DNA of 64,000 nt, taken from Actinocorallia aurantiaca (GTDB lineage Bacteria > Actinomycetota > Actinomycetes > Streptosporangiales > Streptosporangiaceae). The position numbers were made by a program, and so were the translations under genes. The notes beneath the pieces were generated by a model that searched no databases, was not told the origin of the DNA, and worked only from the letters and a program-made list of their open reading frames with translations. Shown piece by piece: positions 33,870 to 42,153 of the stretch. Every line of letters begins with the position of its first letter. Positions within the stretch are counted from its first letter, which is position 1. The stretch covers positions 310,001 through 374,000 of the forward strand of contig NZ_BAAATZ010000012.1 in assembly GCF_039533685.1 (NCBI RefSeq), read 5' to 3'.

Positions 33870-33919
33870 AATGTGGATTGATGCGAAGTTATCAGGAAAT
33901 ACGCAGATCGGGGAAGCAC

Positions 33920-33931
33920 ATTGCATACAAC
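33920..33931. promoter_or_regulatory. GntR operator, site 2, overlapping a start codon
   Basis: ATTGCATACAAC: the TTG within it (33921-33923) is also the likely start codon of the lyase gene. It lies 62 bp from site 1, about six helical turns, so looping between sites is possible. Confidence 0.6.
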
Positions 33932-34811
33932 AGTGCTGGAAGTCGGCCCGCGTGACGGCCTCCAGAACGAGGCACGAGCTCTCTCCCCCGACGACCGGAT
34001 CGAGTTCATCACCCGTTGTGCGGACGCCGGGACGCGCCGGATCGAAGCCGTGTCCTTCGTTCATCCCGAACGGGTCCCGCAGATGGCGGGAGCCGAGGAG
34101 GTCATGGCGGGCGTCCCCCGCCGGGAGGGCGTCTCCTACAGCGGTCTCGTCCTCAACCGGCGCGGCCTGGATCGGGCGCTCGCCGCCGGGGTGGACGAGG
34201 TGAACGTCGTCGTGGTCGCCTCCGACACCTTCTGCGTCCGCAACCAGGGCCGCACCACCGACGAGGCCCTCGACGCCTGGGACGGGATGGCCGCCGCCGC
34301 GTCCGACGCCGGAGTGCCCGTCTCCCTGACGATCGCCGCCGCGTTCGGCTGCCCGTTCGAGGGCGAGACCCCGCCGGAGCGCGTCGTGGAGATAGCCCGC
34401 CGCGCCGAGGCCGCCGGGGCGTTCGAGGTCGCGCTCGCCGACACCATCGGCGTCGGCGTCCCCGCGCAGGTCCGCGACCTGACCCGCCGCGTACGGGCCG
34501 CCGCCCCCTCGCCGGCGCTGCGCTTCCACTTCCACAACACTCGCAACACCGGCTACGCCAACGCCCTCACCGCCGTGGACGAGGGCGTCACCGTCCTGGA
34601 CGCCAGCGCGGGCGGGTTCGGCGGCTGCCCCTTCGCCCCCGCCGCCACCGGCAACATCGCCACCGAGGACCTCCTGTACGCCCTGCACCGCAGCGGCGTC
34701 GAGACCGGCATCGACCTGGAGGCCGTCGCCGCCACCGGGATCTGGCTCGGCGGTCTCCTCGGCGAGCCCGCCCCCGCCCTCCTCGGCCGCGCGGGGGGCT
34801 TCCCCGCCTGA
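33921..34811 (+). CDS. HMG-CoA lyase-like protein (DRE-TIM metallolyase)
   Basis: 296 residues. LEVGPRDGLQNE (Arg11, Asp12), RFHFHNTRNTG (His203, His205) and GGFGGCPFAPAATGN (Cys236) are the metal and catalytic residues of HMG-CoA lyase. It cleaves 3-hydroxy-3-methylglutaryl-CoA or a similar acyl-CoA to acetyl-CoA or pyruvate plus a keto acid. The TTG at 33921 has GGGGAAG 5-6 nt upstream; a GTG four codons later is possible but would cut the strand before VLEVGPRDG closely. The GntR site covers this start. Confidence 0.88.
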   Translation: MHTTVLEVGPRDGLQNEARALSPDDRIEFITRCADAGTRRIEAVSFVHPERVPQMAGAEEVMAGVPRREGVSYSGLVLNRRGLDRALAAGVDEVNVVVVASDTFCVRNQGRTTDEALDAWDGMAAAASDAGVPVSLTIAAAFGCPFEGETPPERVVEIARRAEAAGAFEVALADTIGVGVPAQVRDLTRRVRAAAPSPALRFHFHNTRNTGYANALTAVDEGVTVLDASAGGFGGCPFAPAATGNIATEDLLYALHRSGVETGIDLEAVAATGIWLGGLLGEPAPALLGRAGGFPA

Positions 34812-34953
34812 GCGGGCAGACGACGGACGAGGATGTTCGAGTAGCCGCCCGGCCGCCCTCGGGGACCAGGGAGTGGATCCACCGCCGCCGTCGTCGCGCT
34901 TCGGCGACCGCGTGCCGCCCGGTGGGCTCGCAGGCCCAGGAACAGGTGGCGAC

Positions 34954-34980
34954 GGCCCCTCCCGCGGGGCGGGAGGGGCC
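34954..34980. terminator. Bidirectional hairpin terminator
   Basis: GGCCCCTCCCGC (34954-34965) and GCGGGAGGGGCC (34969-34980) form a perfect 12-bp stem with a 3-nt loop between the convergent lyase and MFS genes. Confidence 0.75.
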
Positions 34981-34995
34981 GTCGGAGGGGGTCTG

Positions 34996-36417
34996 TCAGG
35001 AGGCGTTGGCGGGGACCGGGGCGGGCGCCGTCTCGGTGCGGCGGGCCAGGAGGACGAGGGCGCAGGCGACGACGGCGCAGGCCGAGCAGAAGAGCCAGAC
35101 GGCGACGTAGGCGCTCTCGGTGGGGACGTCGCCGAGGGCCATGGCGGCGAGGACGGAGGCGATGATGCCGCCCGCGACGGCTCCTCCGACGGACTTGATG
35201 TTGTTGTAGAGGGCGGTGGCGATGCCGGAGCGGGACGGGTCGGCTCCCTCGACGATGACGGTGGGCATGGCGCCGAGGGCGACGCCGGTGCCCAGGCCGA
35301 TGAGGGGCTTGAGGACGATGAACTGCCAGAGGGCGTCATGTGCGACGGCCTGGCCGAGGAGTCCGAGGGCCACGAGGGCGAACGACGCGACCAGGGCGGG
35401 GCGGTAGCCGATCCGCCTGGCGATCATCGCGGTTCCGGCGGCGCCGATCACGGCGGCGATCGCGGCGGGCAGGGTGATCGTGGCGAGGTCCAGGGCCGTC
35501 AGGGCGAAGCCGTAGCCGGTCTCGGCGGGGTCGGCGGCCAGGAAGGTGGTGTCGGGAGTCTGGGTGCCGAAGAAGACGACGCCGAACAGGAACGCGACGC
35601 CGTAGAAGGGGGCGACTCGGCGGTCGGCCATCTCGCGCAGGTCCACCAGCGCGTCCTTCGAGCGCAGTTCGACCTTCACCCAGACGGCGAGCAGGACCAG
35701 GCCTCCCAGCAGCGGCAGCAGGGTGCCGGCGCTCGTCCAGCCGGAGCCTCCGGCGCGGGAGATCCCGGCCAGGACGCTGATCATCGCCAGGCCGAGCAGG
35801 ACCAGGCCCGGCCAGTCGGTGCGGCCCTGGGCGCGGGCCTCGCTCTCGGGCACGGCGAAGAACGACAGCAGGAAGCAAGACCCCGCCAGGACGGCCGGGA
35901 TGAGCAGCGCCGTCCCGACGTTCCCGATGGCCTGCTGCGCCGCGCCCATGACGAGCATGCCGACCAGGCCGCCGAGGGTGAGCGCGCCGACCAGCCAGGC
36001 GATGGCGCGGCGGGCGAGGGCTTCGGGCAGCCGGTCGCGGACCAGCGCGATCTCCAGCGGGAGCAGCGCGGCGAACGCGCCCTGCAGGATCCGGCCGAGC
36101 AGCAGCACGGCCAGGTTCGGGGCGAGGGCGACCAGCAGGCTGCCGACGGCCATGGACGCGAGCGCGATCCGCAGCATGCGGCGGTGGCCGTGCAGGTCGC
36201 CGAGCCGGCCGAACATCGGGACCATGACCGCGGCGGCCAGCAGCTGCACCGAGCTGATCCAGTTGAGGTCGGAGTCGGCCAGGCCGTGGGCCTCGCCGAC
36301 GGCCGGCAGCAGCGGGACGATGCTCGTCTGCAGGAACCCGCTGGTCAGTTCGAAGAAGACGAGGATGCCGACGACGGCGCGGATCGACGCGGCCGACGTC
36401 TTCTCGGAGACGTTCAC
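34996..36417 (-). CDS. MFS transporter, DHA2-like (14 helices)
   Basis: 473 residues with about 14 membrane helices. GRLGDLHGHRRML is the loop 2-3 motif A; the protein resembles drug:H+ antiporter family 2 exporters. The GTG overlaps the TGA of the amidohydrolase gene (GTGA), so both are made together. A likely reading is that the amidohydrolase makes or detoxifies a compound that the pump exports, or the pair handles an N-acyl compound. The divergent Lrp-type gene is the probable regulator. Confidence 0.85.
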   Translation of the reverse strand: MNVSEKTSAASIRAVVGILVFFELTSGFLQTSIVPLLPAVGEAHGLADSDLNWISSVQLLAAAVMVPMFGRLGDLHGHRRMLRIALASMAVGSLLVALAPNLAVLLLGRILQGAFAALLPLEIALVRDRLPEALARRAIAWLVGALTLGGLVGMLVMGAAQQAIGNVGTALLIPAVLAGSCFLLSFFAVPESEARAQGRTDWPGLVLLGLAMISVLAGISRAGGSGWTSAGTLLPLLGGLVLLAVWVKVELRSKDALVDLREMADRRVAPFYGVAFLFGVVFFGTQTPDTTFLAADPAETGYGFALTALDLATITLPAAIAAVIGAAGTAMIARRIGYRPALVASFALVALGLLGQAVAHDALWQFIVLKPLIGLGTGVALGAMPTVIVEGADPSRSGIATALYNNIKSVGGAVAGGIIASVLAAMALGDVPTESAYVAVWLFCSACAVVACALVLLARRTETAPAPVPANAS

Positions 36418-37610
36418 GCGGTGGTCCCTTCCAGGCGGCGTGCGGCCAGGGTGGCCAGCAGCAGGGCGGCGTCCGGCAGGACGGAGTCGTCGAAGACGGC
36501 CTGCGGAGAGTGGTTGACCGGGGCGGCGGACGGGTCCGGGACCGGCGGGCAGGCGCTGAGGAAGAGCATCGCGCCGGGCACCTGCTGCAGGACGTAGGAG
36601 AAGTCCTCGGAGCCGAGGAACGGCTGGGGGGACTCGAACGTGCGGCCTTCGAACAGCTCTCCGGCGGTCTCGAGGGCGAACCGGGCCTCGTCCACGGAGT
36701 TCTCGGTGACAGGGTAGTCGTGCCGGTAGTCCACTTCCGCCTTGACGCGGTGCGCCGAGGCGATGCCCTCGACGGTCTCCATCACCAGTTCGCGGACGTC
36801 CTGGCGGGTCTGCTCGGAGAACGTGCGGACCGTGGCCTCCAGCCGCCCGTCCTCGGGGATCACGTTGCGGGTCGTGCCCGCCCGCAGCTTTCCGACGGTG
36901 ACGACGGCCGGGTCGAGGACGTTGATGGATCTGGTGACGCGCGTCTGCAGCGCCGTCACGATCTCGCACAGCGGCGGGATCGGGTCGCAGGCGGCGTGCG
37001 GGGACGAGCCGTGCCCGCCCTTGCCGACGACGCGGACGTCGAAGGAGTCGGAGGAGGCCATGAACGTGCCGCCCTTGGTGCCGACGAACCCGGCGGGCAA
37101 CCCGGTGGAGAAGACGTGCACCGCGTAGGCGGCGACGGGCATGCTCCCGGCGGCGTCCAGCAGCCCCTCGTCGATCATGATCTTGGCGCCGCCGTAGCCC
37201 TCCTCGCCGGGCTGGAACATGAACACGACGTCCCCGGCGAGCTCCTCGCGGTGCGCGGCCAGCAGCCGCGCCGCCCCGACCAGCCCGGCGACGTGCAGGT
37301 CGTGGCCGCAGGCGTGCATCGCGTCGGGGAGCCGCGAGGCGTAGTCGACGCCGGTGTCCTCCTGGACGGGCAGCGCGTCCATGTCGGCGCGCAGCAGGAC
37401 CGCCGGGCCCGGGCGGCCGCCGCGCAGCACCGCCGTCACCGAGCTGAGGTCCTTCCCGGTGGAGATCTCCAGCGGGAGTCCTTCGAGGGCCTCCAGGACG
37501 CGCTCCTGGGTGCGCGGCAGGTGCAGGCCTACTTCCGGCTCGCGGTGCAGGGCGCGGCGAAGCCGGGTCAGTTCGTCGCCGAGAGCGGCGGCGTCGTCAT
37601 GCGTGAACAT
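36414..37610 (-). CDS. M20 family amidohydrolase
   Basis: 398 residues from the ATG at 37610. Motifs: LLRADMDALPVQEDTG, AMHACGHDLHV, QPGEEGYGG, GKGGHGSSPH in the lid domain and GSEDFSYVLQQVPG. These are the zinc or manganese ligands of AbgB/HipO-type amidohydrolases for N-acyl amino acids. A CAGACT box 6 nt before the ATG may be a -10 of a leaderless message; an in-frame TTG at 37631 is less likely. It heads the operon with the MFS gene. Confidence 0.86.
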   Translation of the reverse strand: MFTHDDAAALGDELTRLRRALHREPEVGLHLPRTQERVLEALEGLPLEISTGKDLSSVTAVLRGGRPGPAVLLRADMDALPVQEDTGVDYASRLPDAMHACGHDLHVAGLVGAARLLAAHREELAGDVVFMFQPGEEGYGGAKIMIDEGLLDAAGSMPVAAYAVHVFSTGLPAGFVGTKGGTFMASSDSFDVRVVGKGGHGSSPHAACDPIPPLCEIVTALQTRVTRSINVLDPAVVTVGKLRAGTTRNVIPEDGRLEATVRTFSEQTRQDVRELVMETVEGIASAHRVKAEVDYRHDYPVTENSVDEARFALETAGELFEGRTFESPQPFLGSEDFSYVLQQVPGAMLFLSACPPVPDPSAAPVNHSPQAVFDDSVLPDAALLLATLAARRLEGTTA

Positions 37611-37668
37611 GACGGTAGTCTGCGTAGACAACCACCCAAGACCAACGAAACGCCAGGATCCCGCACCT

Positions 37669-38772
37669 TTGACAGATCACTTGCAGGAATCAGCCACCCT
37701 CGACGAGCTCGACTACCTGCTCGTCACCGCCCTGCAGCGCGAGCCGAGAGCCGAGTGGCGGCGGATAGGCGAGAAGCTGGGCGTCGACCCGTCCACCGCG
37801 GCCCGCCGCTGGGCCCGGCTCGCCGAGGCGGGCCTGGCATGGCTGACGTGCTACCCGGCCTGGCTGCCGCCGGGCGCGCTGATCACCTTCATCGAGCTGG
37901 ACTGCGCGCCCGGACGGGTCCACGAGGTGGCGCTGGCCCTGGCCGACGACCCGCACCTGTTCAGCATCGAGCACGTCACCGGCGGACGCGACCTGCTGCT
38001 CACCACGACGTTCGCCAGGCAGGCCCACCTCGCCAGCTACATCGGCTTCCGGCTCGGCGCGGTGCCCGGCATCACCGCCACCCGCACCCATGTGGCGAGC
38101 ATCCTGCACTCCGAGGGCAGCCACTGGCGCCTGGACCGCCTCGCCTCCCCCGCCGCGAGCCCGCCGTCCGTCCCCGCCTTCTCCGGCCGCGGGGTCCTGT
38201 CACCCGAAGACCAGGCGTTCATCAGCGTGCTCGCCTCGGACGTCCGGCAGAGCGCGGCGGCGCTGGCCGAGCGCACCGGGCTCAGCCCCACCACGGTCCG
38301 CCGCCGCCTGGCCCGACTGGAGCGGGACGGGCTGATCGCCTACCGCTGCGAGGTGAGCCGCTCGCTCTCCGGCTGGCCCGTCTCCGTCACCTTCTGGGGT
38401 TCGGCGCCCGCCGGGGAGACCCCCTCGATCACCGCCCGCATCGCCCGTCTCCGCGAGACCCGCATGTGCGTCTCCCTCTCGGGCGCCCACAACGTCATGT
38501 TCAGCGTCTGGCTCCGCTCCGTCGACGACCTCCCCGCCTTCGAGACGTCCCTGACCTCGCGCGTCCCCGAACTGTCCATCACCGACCGCACCCTGGCGCT
38601 GTGGAGCCTGAAGTTCGCCGGCCAGCTCCTCTCCCCCGAGGGCCGCCGCCTCCGCTCCGTCCCCCTGGACATGTGGACCCCGGACTCCGCCCACGCCGCC
38701 GAAGCCGCCTTCGTCTCCGCCCTCGCCACCCCTCCCCCGCTTCGCGGACCCGCGGCCGACGCCCGGAGATAG
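37669..38772 (+). CDS. Double Lrp/AsnC-type regulator
   Basis: About 367 residues with two complete Lrp modules: HTH 1 (LDELDYLLVTALQREPRAEW) plus a RAM-like domain, then HTH 2 (SPEDQAFISVLASDVRQSAA to LSPTTVRRRLARLERDG) plus a second RAM-like domain. This tandem form is found in actinomycetes and mimics a dimer in one chain. The start is unclear: TTG 37669 or 37681, or an ATG at 37609 that would overlap the divergent gene. GTCTGCGTAGAC, a small palindrome at 37619-37630, lies in the divergent promoter. It probably senses an amino acid and controls the amidohydrolase-MFS operon. Confidence 0.8.
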   Translation: MTDHLQESATLDELDYLLVTALQREPRAEWRRIGEKLGVDPSTAARRWARLAEAGLAWLTCYPAWLPPGALITFIELDCAPGRVHEVALALADDPHLFSIEHVTGGRDLLLTTTFARQAHLASYIGFRLGAVPGITATRTHVASILHSEGSHWRLDRLASPAASPPSVPAFSGRGVLSPEDQAFISVLASDVRQSAAALAERTGLSPTTVRRRLARLERDGLIAYRCEVSRSLSGWPVSVTFWGSAPAGETPSITARIARLRETRMCVSLSGAHNVMFSVWLRSVDDLPAFETSLTSRVPELSITDRTLALWSLKFAGQLLSPEGRRLRSVPLDMWTPDSAHAAEAAFVSALATPPPLRGPAADARR

Positions 38773-38963
38773 GGCGGGGCGGCGGGAAAATCTCCGTGTC
38801 GGGACAGTCGAACAGCGCGCTGATCTGCTTGTTCACCCGCCGGACCCAAGCCGGAAATGTCCCGAAAGGAGATCCCGGCCTCCAGGGACAACGACCTCTG
38901 GTGGTTTCCGGTCCGCCTGGAAGAACATCGCTCCTGCCCTGTTCTCCTCGAATCGGAGTGGCA

Positions 38964-39485
38964 ATGGTCCACCATCTGACCGCCGGCCAGAGACGCAAGT
39001 CCACCGTCGGGCTCTTCTTCCTCCTGCTCTTCGGAGCCTCGATGTTCATGCTGCCCGCTTACAACAGCCTGCCGTACGCCTTCGAACTCAAAGGCGAACC
39101 GGGCGTGTACGAGCTGGACGTCTGCTATCACGGGACCAGCAAACACAGCCGCAACGGCTGCCGAGGCACCTTCACACCCGACAATTCGTCGATTGAACCG
39201 ACGAGCGACCTCAAGTTCGGCAGCCACTACGACCAGGGCGACCGGGTACGAGCGAGAAGCGACGGCGAGAACGGCTACGAGACGGGCTTCCGCGGAAGAC
39301 TCGCCGCGCTGCTGTTCCCGTCGATCTCCTTGGCCTTCCTCATCGTGCCCGCCCCCTTCCTGATGGTCACTTTGATCCGTCCTTTCGCAAGCGAGAACCG
39401 CTGGCGGACCCTCTACCAGCGGATCGCCCTCGCGGCATTCGCCCTTCTCTTCCTAGCCGCAGGCATCACGATCCTGACCCGCTGA
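38964..39485 (+). CDS. Hypothetical membrane protein
   Basis: 173 residues, ATG with GGAG 5-6 nt upstream. One helix at residues 15-35, a central extracytoplasmic domain of about 70 residues with two Cys (ELDVCYHGT, NGCRGTF), then two helices around 118-138 and 150-170. The two Cys may form a disulfide. No family recognised. It stands alone between the Lrp gene and the igr-like operon. Confidence 0.65.
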   Translation: MVHHLTAGQRRKSTVGLFFLLLFGASMFMLPAYNSLPYAFELKGEPGVYELDVCYHGTSKHSRNGCRGTFTPDNSSIEPTSDLKFGSHYDQGDRVRARSDGENGYETGFRGRLAALLFPSISLAFLIVPAPFLMVTLIRPFASENRWRTLYQRIALAAFALLFLAAGITILTR

Positions 39486-39694
39486 CCACGCTGCCGAGTT
39501 CACGCGTTCTCCGGAATCCCCGGCACCGGTCGCTCCCCACCGTTCTTCGCACCGCGGCAGGCGTGTGGTTCCGCTGGAACGGGCCGGGGAAGGGGAAGGC
39601 CCGGGTGAGGGCGAATCCCGGTGAACAGGTACAGGTCGGGCCGCGAACTCACCGTCGCAGGGAGCCTGCGAGCCGGAGCACACCCCCTGAAAAG

Positions 39695-39726
39695 CGAGGG
39701 CCCGCCGATCTCCTGGCGGGCCCTCG
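39695..39726. terminator. Strong hairpin terminator of the igr-like operon
   Basis: CGAGGGCCCGCC (39695-39706) and GGCGGGCCCTCG (39715-39726): perfect 12-bp stem, 8-nt loop, 14 nt past the stop codon of the last gene. Confidence 0.8.
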
Positions 39727-39740
39727 AAAAGGTGTTGCCG

Positions 39741-40541
39741 CTACGAGCCGAAGAGCACGCGGCCCGCGGAGAGGACGGTCTTGCCGTCGACGGCGGCCTC
39801 GAACAGGAGGGCGCCGTCGTCCTCGTTCCAGGCGCTGACCTGGAGGACGTCGCCGGGGAAGACCGGGGAGGCGAAACGGCCGTCCAGTTCCAGCAGGTCG
39901 GCCGGGTGGGCGCCGGCCAGGTCCGCCAGGGGCAGGGTGACCGCCGCGAGGGTGCACAGGCCGTGCATGAACGGCTTGGGCATGCCCGCGGCCTTTGCCG
40001 CCTCCGGGTCGATGTGCATGTGGTGGCGGTCGCCGAGCAGGCGGTAGAGGGCGGCCTGCTCGGTGCCGGTGCGGAGCGTGAACTCGTGGTCGGGCTCGCG
40101 CTCGGGGCGGCGGGCGGCGGACGGGCCGCGGTCGCCGCCGAAGCCGCCGCAGCCGGGGGCGAAGATCGACCAGGTGGCCTCGAGGTAGTCGGTGTCCACC
40201 GCCACCTCGAAGACCGCGGCGCCGCCCTTGTCCCAGACCTCCGAGACGCGGGCCTTCATCTCCAGGTCACCGGAGCGCGGCAGGGCCCCGCGCACCCGCA
40301 GGCGCTGCGAGCCGTGCACGGCGGTGCCGGTGTCGAACGCCCCGGCCGAGCCGAGCACGTCCGGGGCCCACTGGGCGCGGGTGAGGGCGAAGGTCGGGAG
40401 GACCTTCAGCTTCTCCTCGAACACCAGGTCCAGGTCGGTGGCCTTGGCCCCGACGGCCAGCGCGTAGAGGATCGCGTCGGTCTCCTCGTAGCGCTCGGTC
40501 CGGGCGCCGAGGTCGCGTCCGCGCCATTCTCCCGAGTTCAT
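39741..40541 (-). CDS. Double-hotdog enoyl-CoA hydratase, Hsd4B-like
   Basis: 266 residues, two hotdog domains. The second carries the R-hydratase motif LLGDRHHMHIDPEAAKAAGM with the Asp/His pair, followed by FMHGLCTLA. Mycobacterial Hsd4B (Rv3538), which hydrates the steroid side-chain enoyl-CoA, has the same layout and a similar place near the igr genes. The ATG at 40541 has AGGAG 7 nt upstream; a GTG at 40562 would overlap the previous stop. It is the last gene of the operon, ahead of a strong terminator. Confidence 0.82.
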   Translation of the reverse strand: MNSGEWRGRDLGARTERYEETDAILYALAVGAKATDLDLVFEEKLKVLPTFALTRAQWAPDVLGSAGAFDTGTAVHGSQRLRVRGALPRSGDLEMKARVSEVWDKGGAAVFEVAVDTDYLEATWSIFAPGCGGFGGDRGPSAARRPEREPDHEFTLRTGTEQAALYRLLGDRHHMHIDPEAAKAAGMPKPFMHGLCTLAAVTLPLADLAGAHPADLLELDGRFASPVFPGDVLQVSAWNEDDGALLFEAAVDGKTVLSAGRVLFGS

Positions 40542-40558
40542 CGGATTCTCCTGTCCGC

Positions 40559-41734
40559 TCACGTGTCCGCCGCCAGGATCAGGCCGCTGGTCGGCACCCC
40601 GGTCCCGGCGGTGACCAGGACGTTGTGGATGTCACCGGGCTGGTTGACGGACGTGCCGCGCACCAGCCGGACCGCCTCGGCGATCCCGTTCATGCCGTGG
40701 ATGTAGGCCTCGCCGAGCTGGCCGCCGTGGGTGTTGGTCGGCAGCCGCCCGTCGAGCTCGAGGTTGCCGTCGGCGATGAAGTCCTTGGCCTCGCCCCTGC
40801 CGCAGAAGCCCAGCTCCTCCAGCTGCGGCAGCACCAGCGGGGTGAAGTGGTCGTACAGGATCGCGGCCTGGATGTCGGAGGGCGTCAGCCGGCTCTGCGC
40901 GTACAGCTGCTTGCCGACCAGCCCCATCTCCGGGATGCCGGAGATCTCGGGCCGGTAGTAGCTGGTCATCATCAGCTGGTCGGGGCCCGAGCCCTGCGCC
41001 GCGCCCCAGATGACCGCCGACGGGTTCGGCAGGTCGCGGGCCCGCTCGGCGGAGACGACGACGATCGCCTGGCCGCCGTCGCTCTCCTGGCAGCAGTCCA
41101 GCAGGTGCAGCGGCTCGGCGATCCAGCGGGAGGCCTGGTGCTCCTCCAGCGTGATCGGCCGCTCGTAGAACCAGGCCTTGGGGTTGGTCGCGGCGTGCTT
41201 GCGGTCCACGACGGCCACGCGGCCGAAGTCGGCGCTCGTGGCCCCGTACTCGTGCATGTAGCGGCGCGCGAACATCGCCACCCACTGGGCGGGCGTCGAC
41301 AGGCCGAACGGCGTCATCCACGAGTAGGCGGCGCGGTCGGCGCTGACGTCCATGGGCCGCTCGGCCTGGCCGAGCCCGTAGCGTTCGCCGGACCGCTCGT
41401 TGAACGCGCGGTAGCAGACGACGACGTCGGCGACGCCGGTCGCGACGGCCATCGCCGCCTGCTGGACGGTGGCGCAGGCCGCGCCGCCGCCGTGCCCGAT
41501 GCGGGAGAAGAACTTCAGCTCGCCGATGCCGAGGTTGCGGGCGATGTGGATCTCCGAGGAGGTGTCGGCGGTGAAGGTCACCATGCCGTCCACGTCGGAG
41601 GGCTCCAGGCCGGCGTCGGTGATGGCGGCCAGCACCGCCTCGCAGGCGAGCTGCAGCTCGCTGCGGCCGGACTCCTTGGAGAACTCGGTGGCGCCGATGC
41701 CGGCGATGGCGGCGGCTCCGGGCAGCACGGTCAT
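40559..41734 (-). CDS. ltp2: Ltp2-type steroid side-chain aldolase
   Basis: 391 residues of the thiolase fold without the thiolase Cys set. Tyr294 (AILYDHFTPL) and Tyr344 (GEAYIHGMNG) fall on the residues I recall as essential in Thermomonospora curvata Ltp2. That enzyme, bound to the DUF35 domain of ChsH2, cleaves 17-hydroxy-3-oxo-4-pregnene-20-carboxyl-CoA to androstenedione and propionyl-CoA. The ChsH2 homologue is three genes upstream. ATG overlaps the chsH1 stop. The context makes this the last step of side-chain removal. Confidence 0.9.
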   Translation of the reverse strand: MTVLPGAAAIAGIGATEFSKESGRSELQLACEAVLAAITDAGLEPSDVDGMVTFTADTSSEIHIARNLGIGELKFFSRIGHGGGAACATVQQAAMAVATGVADVVVCYRAFNERSGERYGLGQAERPMDVSADRAAYSWMTPFGLSTPAQWVAMFARRYMHEYGATSADFGRVAVVDRKHAATNPKAWFYERPITLEEHQASRWIAEPLHLLDCCQESDGGQAIVVVSAERARDLPNPSAVIWGAAQGSGPDQLMMTSYYRPEISGIPEMGLVGKQLYAQSRLTPSDIQAAILYDHFTPLVLPQLEELGFCGRGEAKDFIADGNLELDGRLPTNTHGGQLGEAYIHGMNGIAEAVRLVRGTSVNQPGDIHNVLVTAGTGVPTSGLILAADT

Positions 41735-42153
41735 GACTCACTTCCTTCCGGGAGCTGGACCACGACGGTGCCGGACACGTGCGGGCCGATCGAGTTGACG
41801 CCCTTCACGGCGATCTCGACGCTGCGGCCGGAGTCGTCCTTGGCCGTCACGCTGCCGGTGAGCAGCATGGTGTCGCCGGGGTAGTTGGGCGCGCCCAGCC
41901 GGATCTTGATCTTCTTGACCACGGCGGCGGGCCCGGCCCACTCGGTGACGTACCGGTCGACCAGCCCGTTGCTGGTCAGGATGTTCATGAAGACGTCCTT
42001 GGAGCCGCGCTCGGCCGCCAGGGACGGGTCGTGGTGCACGTCCTGGTAGTCGCGGCTGGCCAGCGCGGTCGCCACGATCATGGTGCGGGTGAGCGGGACG
42101 CTCAGCTCCGGCAGCTCCTCCCCCACCGCGACGTCCTGGTAGGCGCGGCTCAT
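41731..42153 (-). CDS. chsH1: MaoC-like hydratase subunit ChsH1
   Basis: 140 residues, one hotdog domain. The hydratase motif ASRDYQDVHHDPSLA gives the catalytic Asp and His. In the igr system ChsH1 pairs with the MaoC half of ChsH2 to hydrate the steroid 3-carbon side-chain enoyl-CoA. It overlaps both neighbours by ATGA. Confidence 0.88.
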   Translation of the reverse strand: MSRAYQDVAVGEELPELSVPLTRTMIVATALASRDYQDVHHDPSLAAERGSKDVFMNILTSNGLVDRYVTEWAGPAAVVKKIKIRLGAPNYPGDTMLLTGSVTAKDDSGRSVEIAVKGVNSIGPHVSGTVVVQLPEGSES

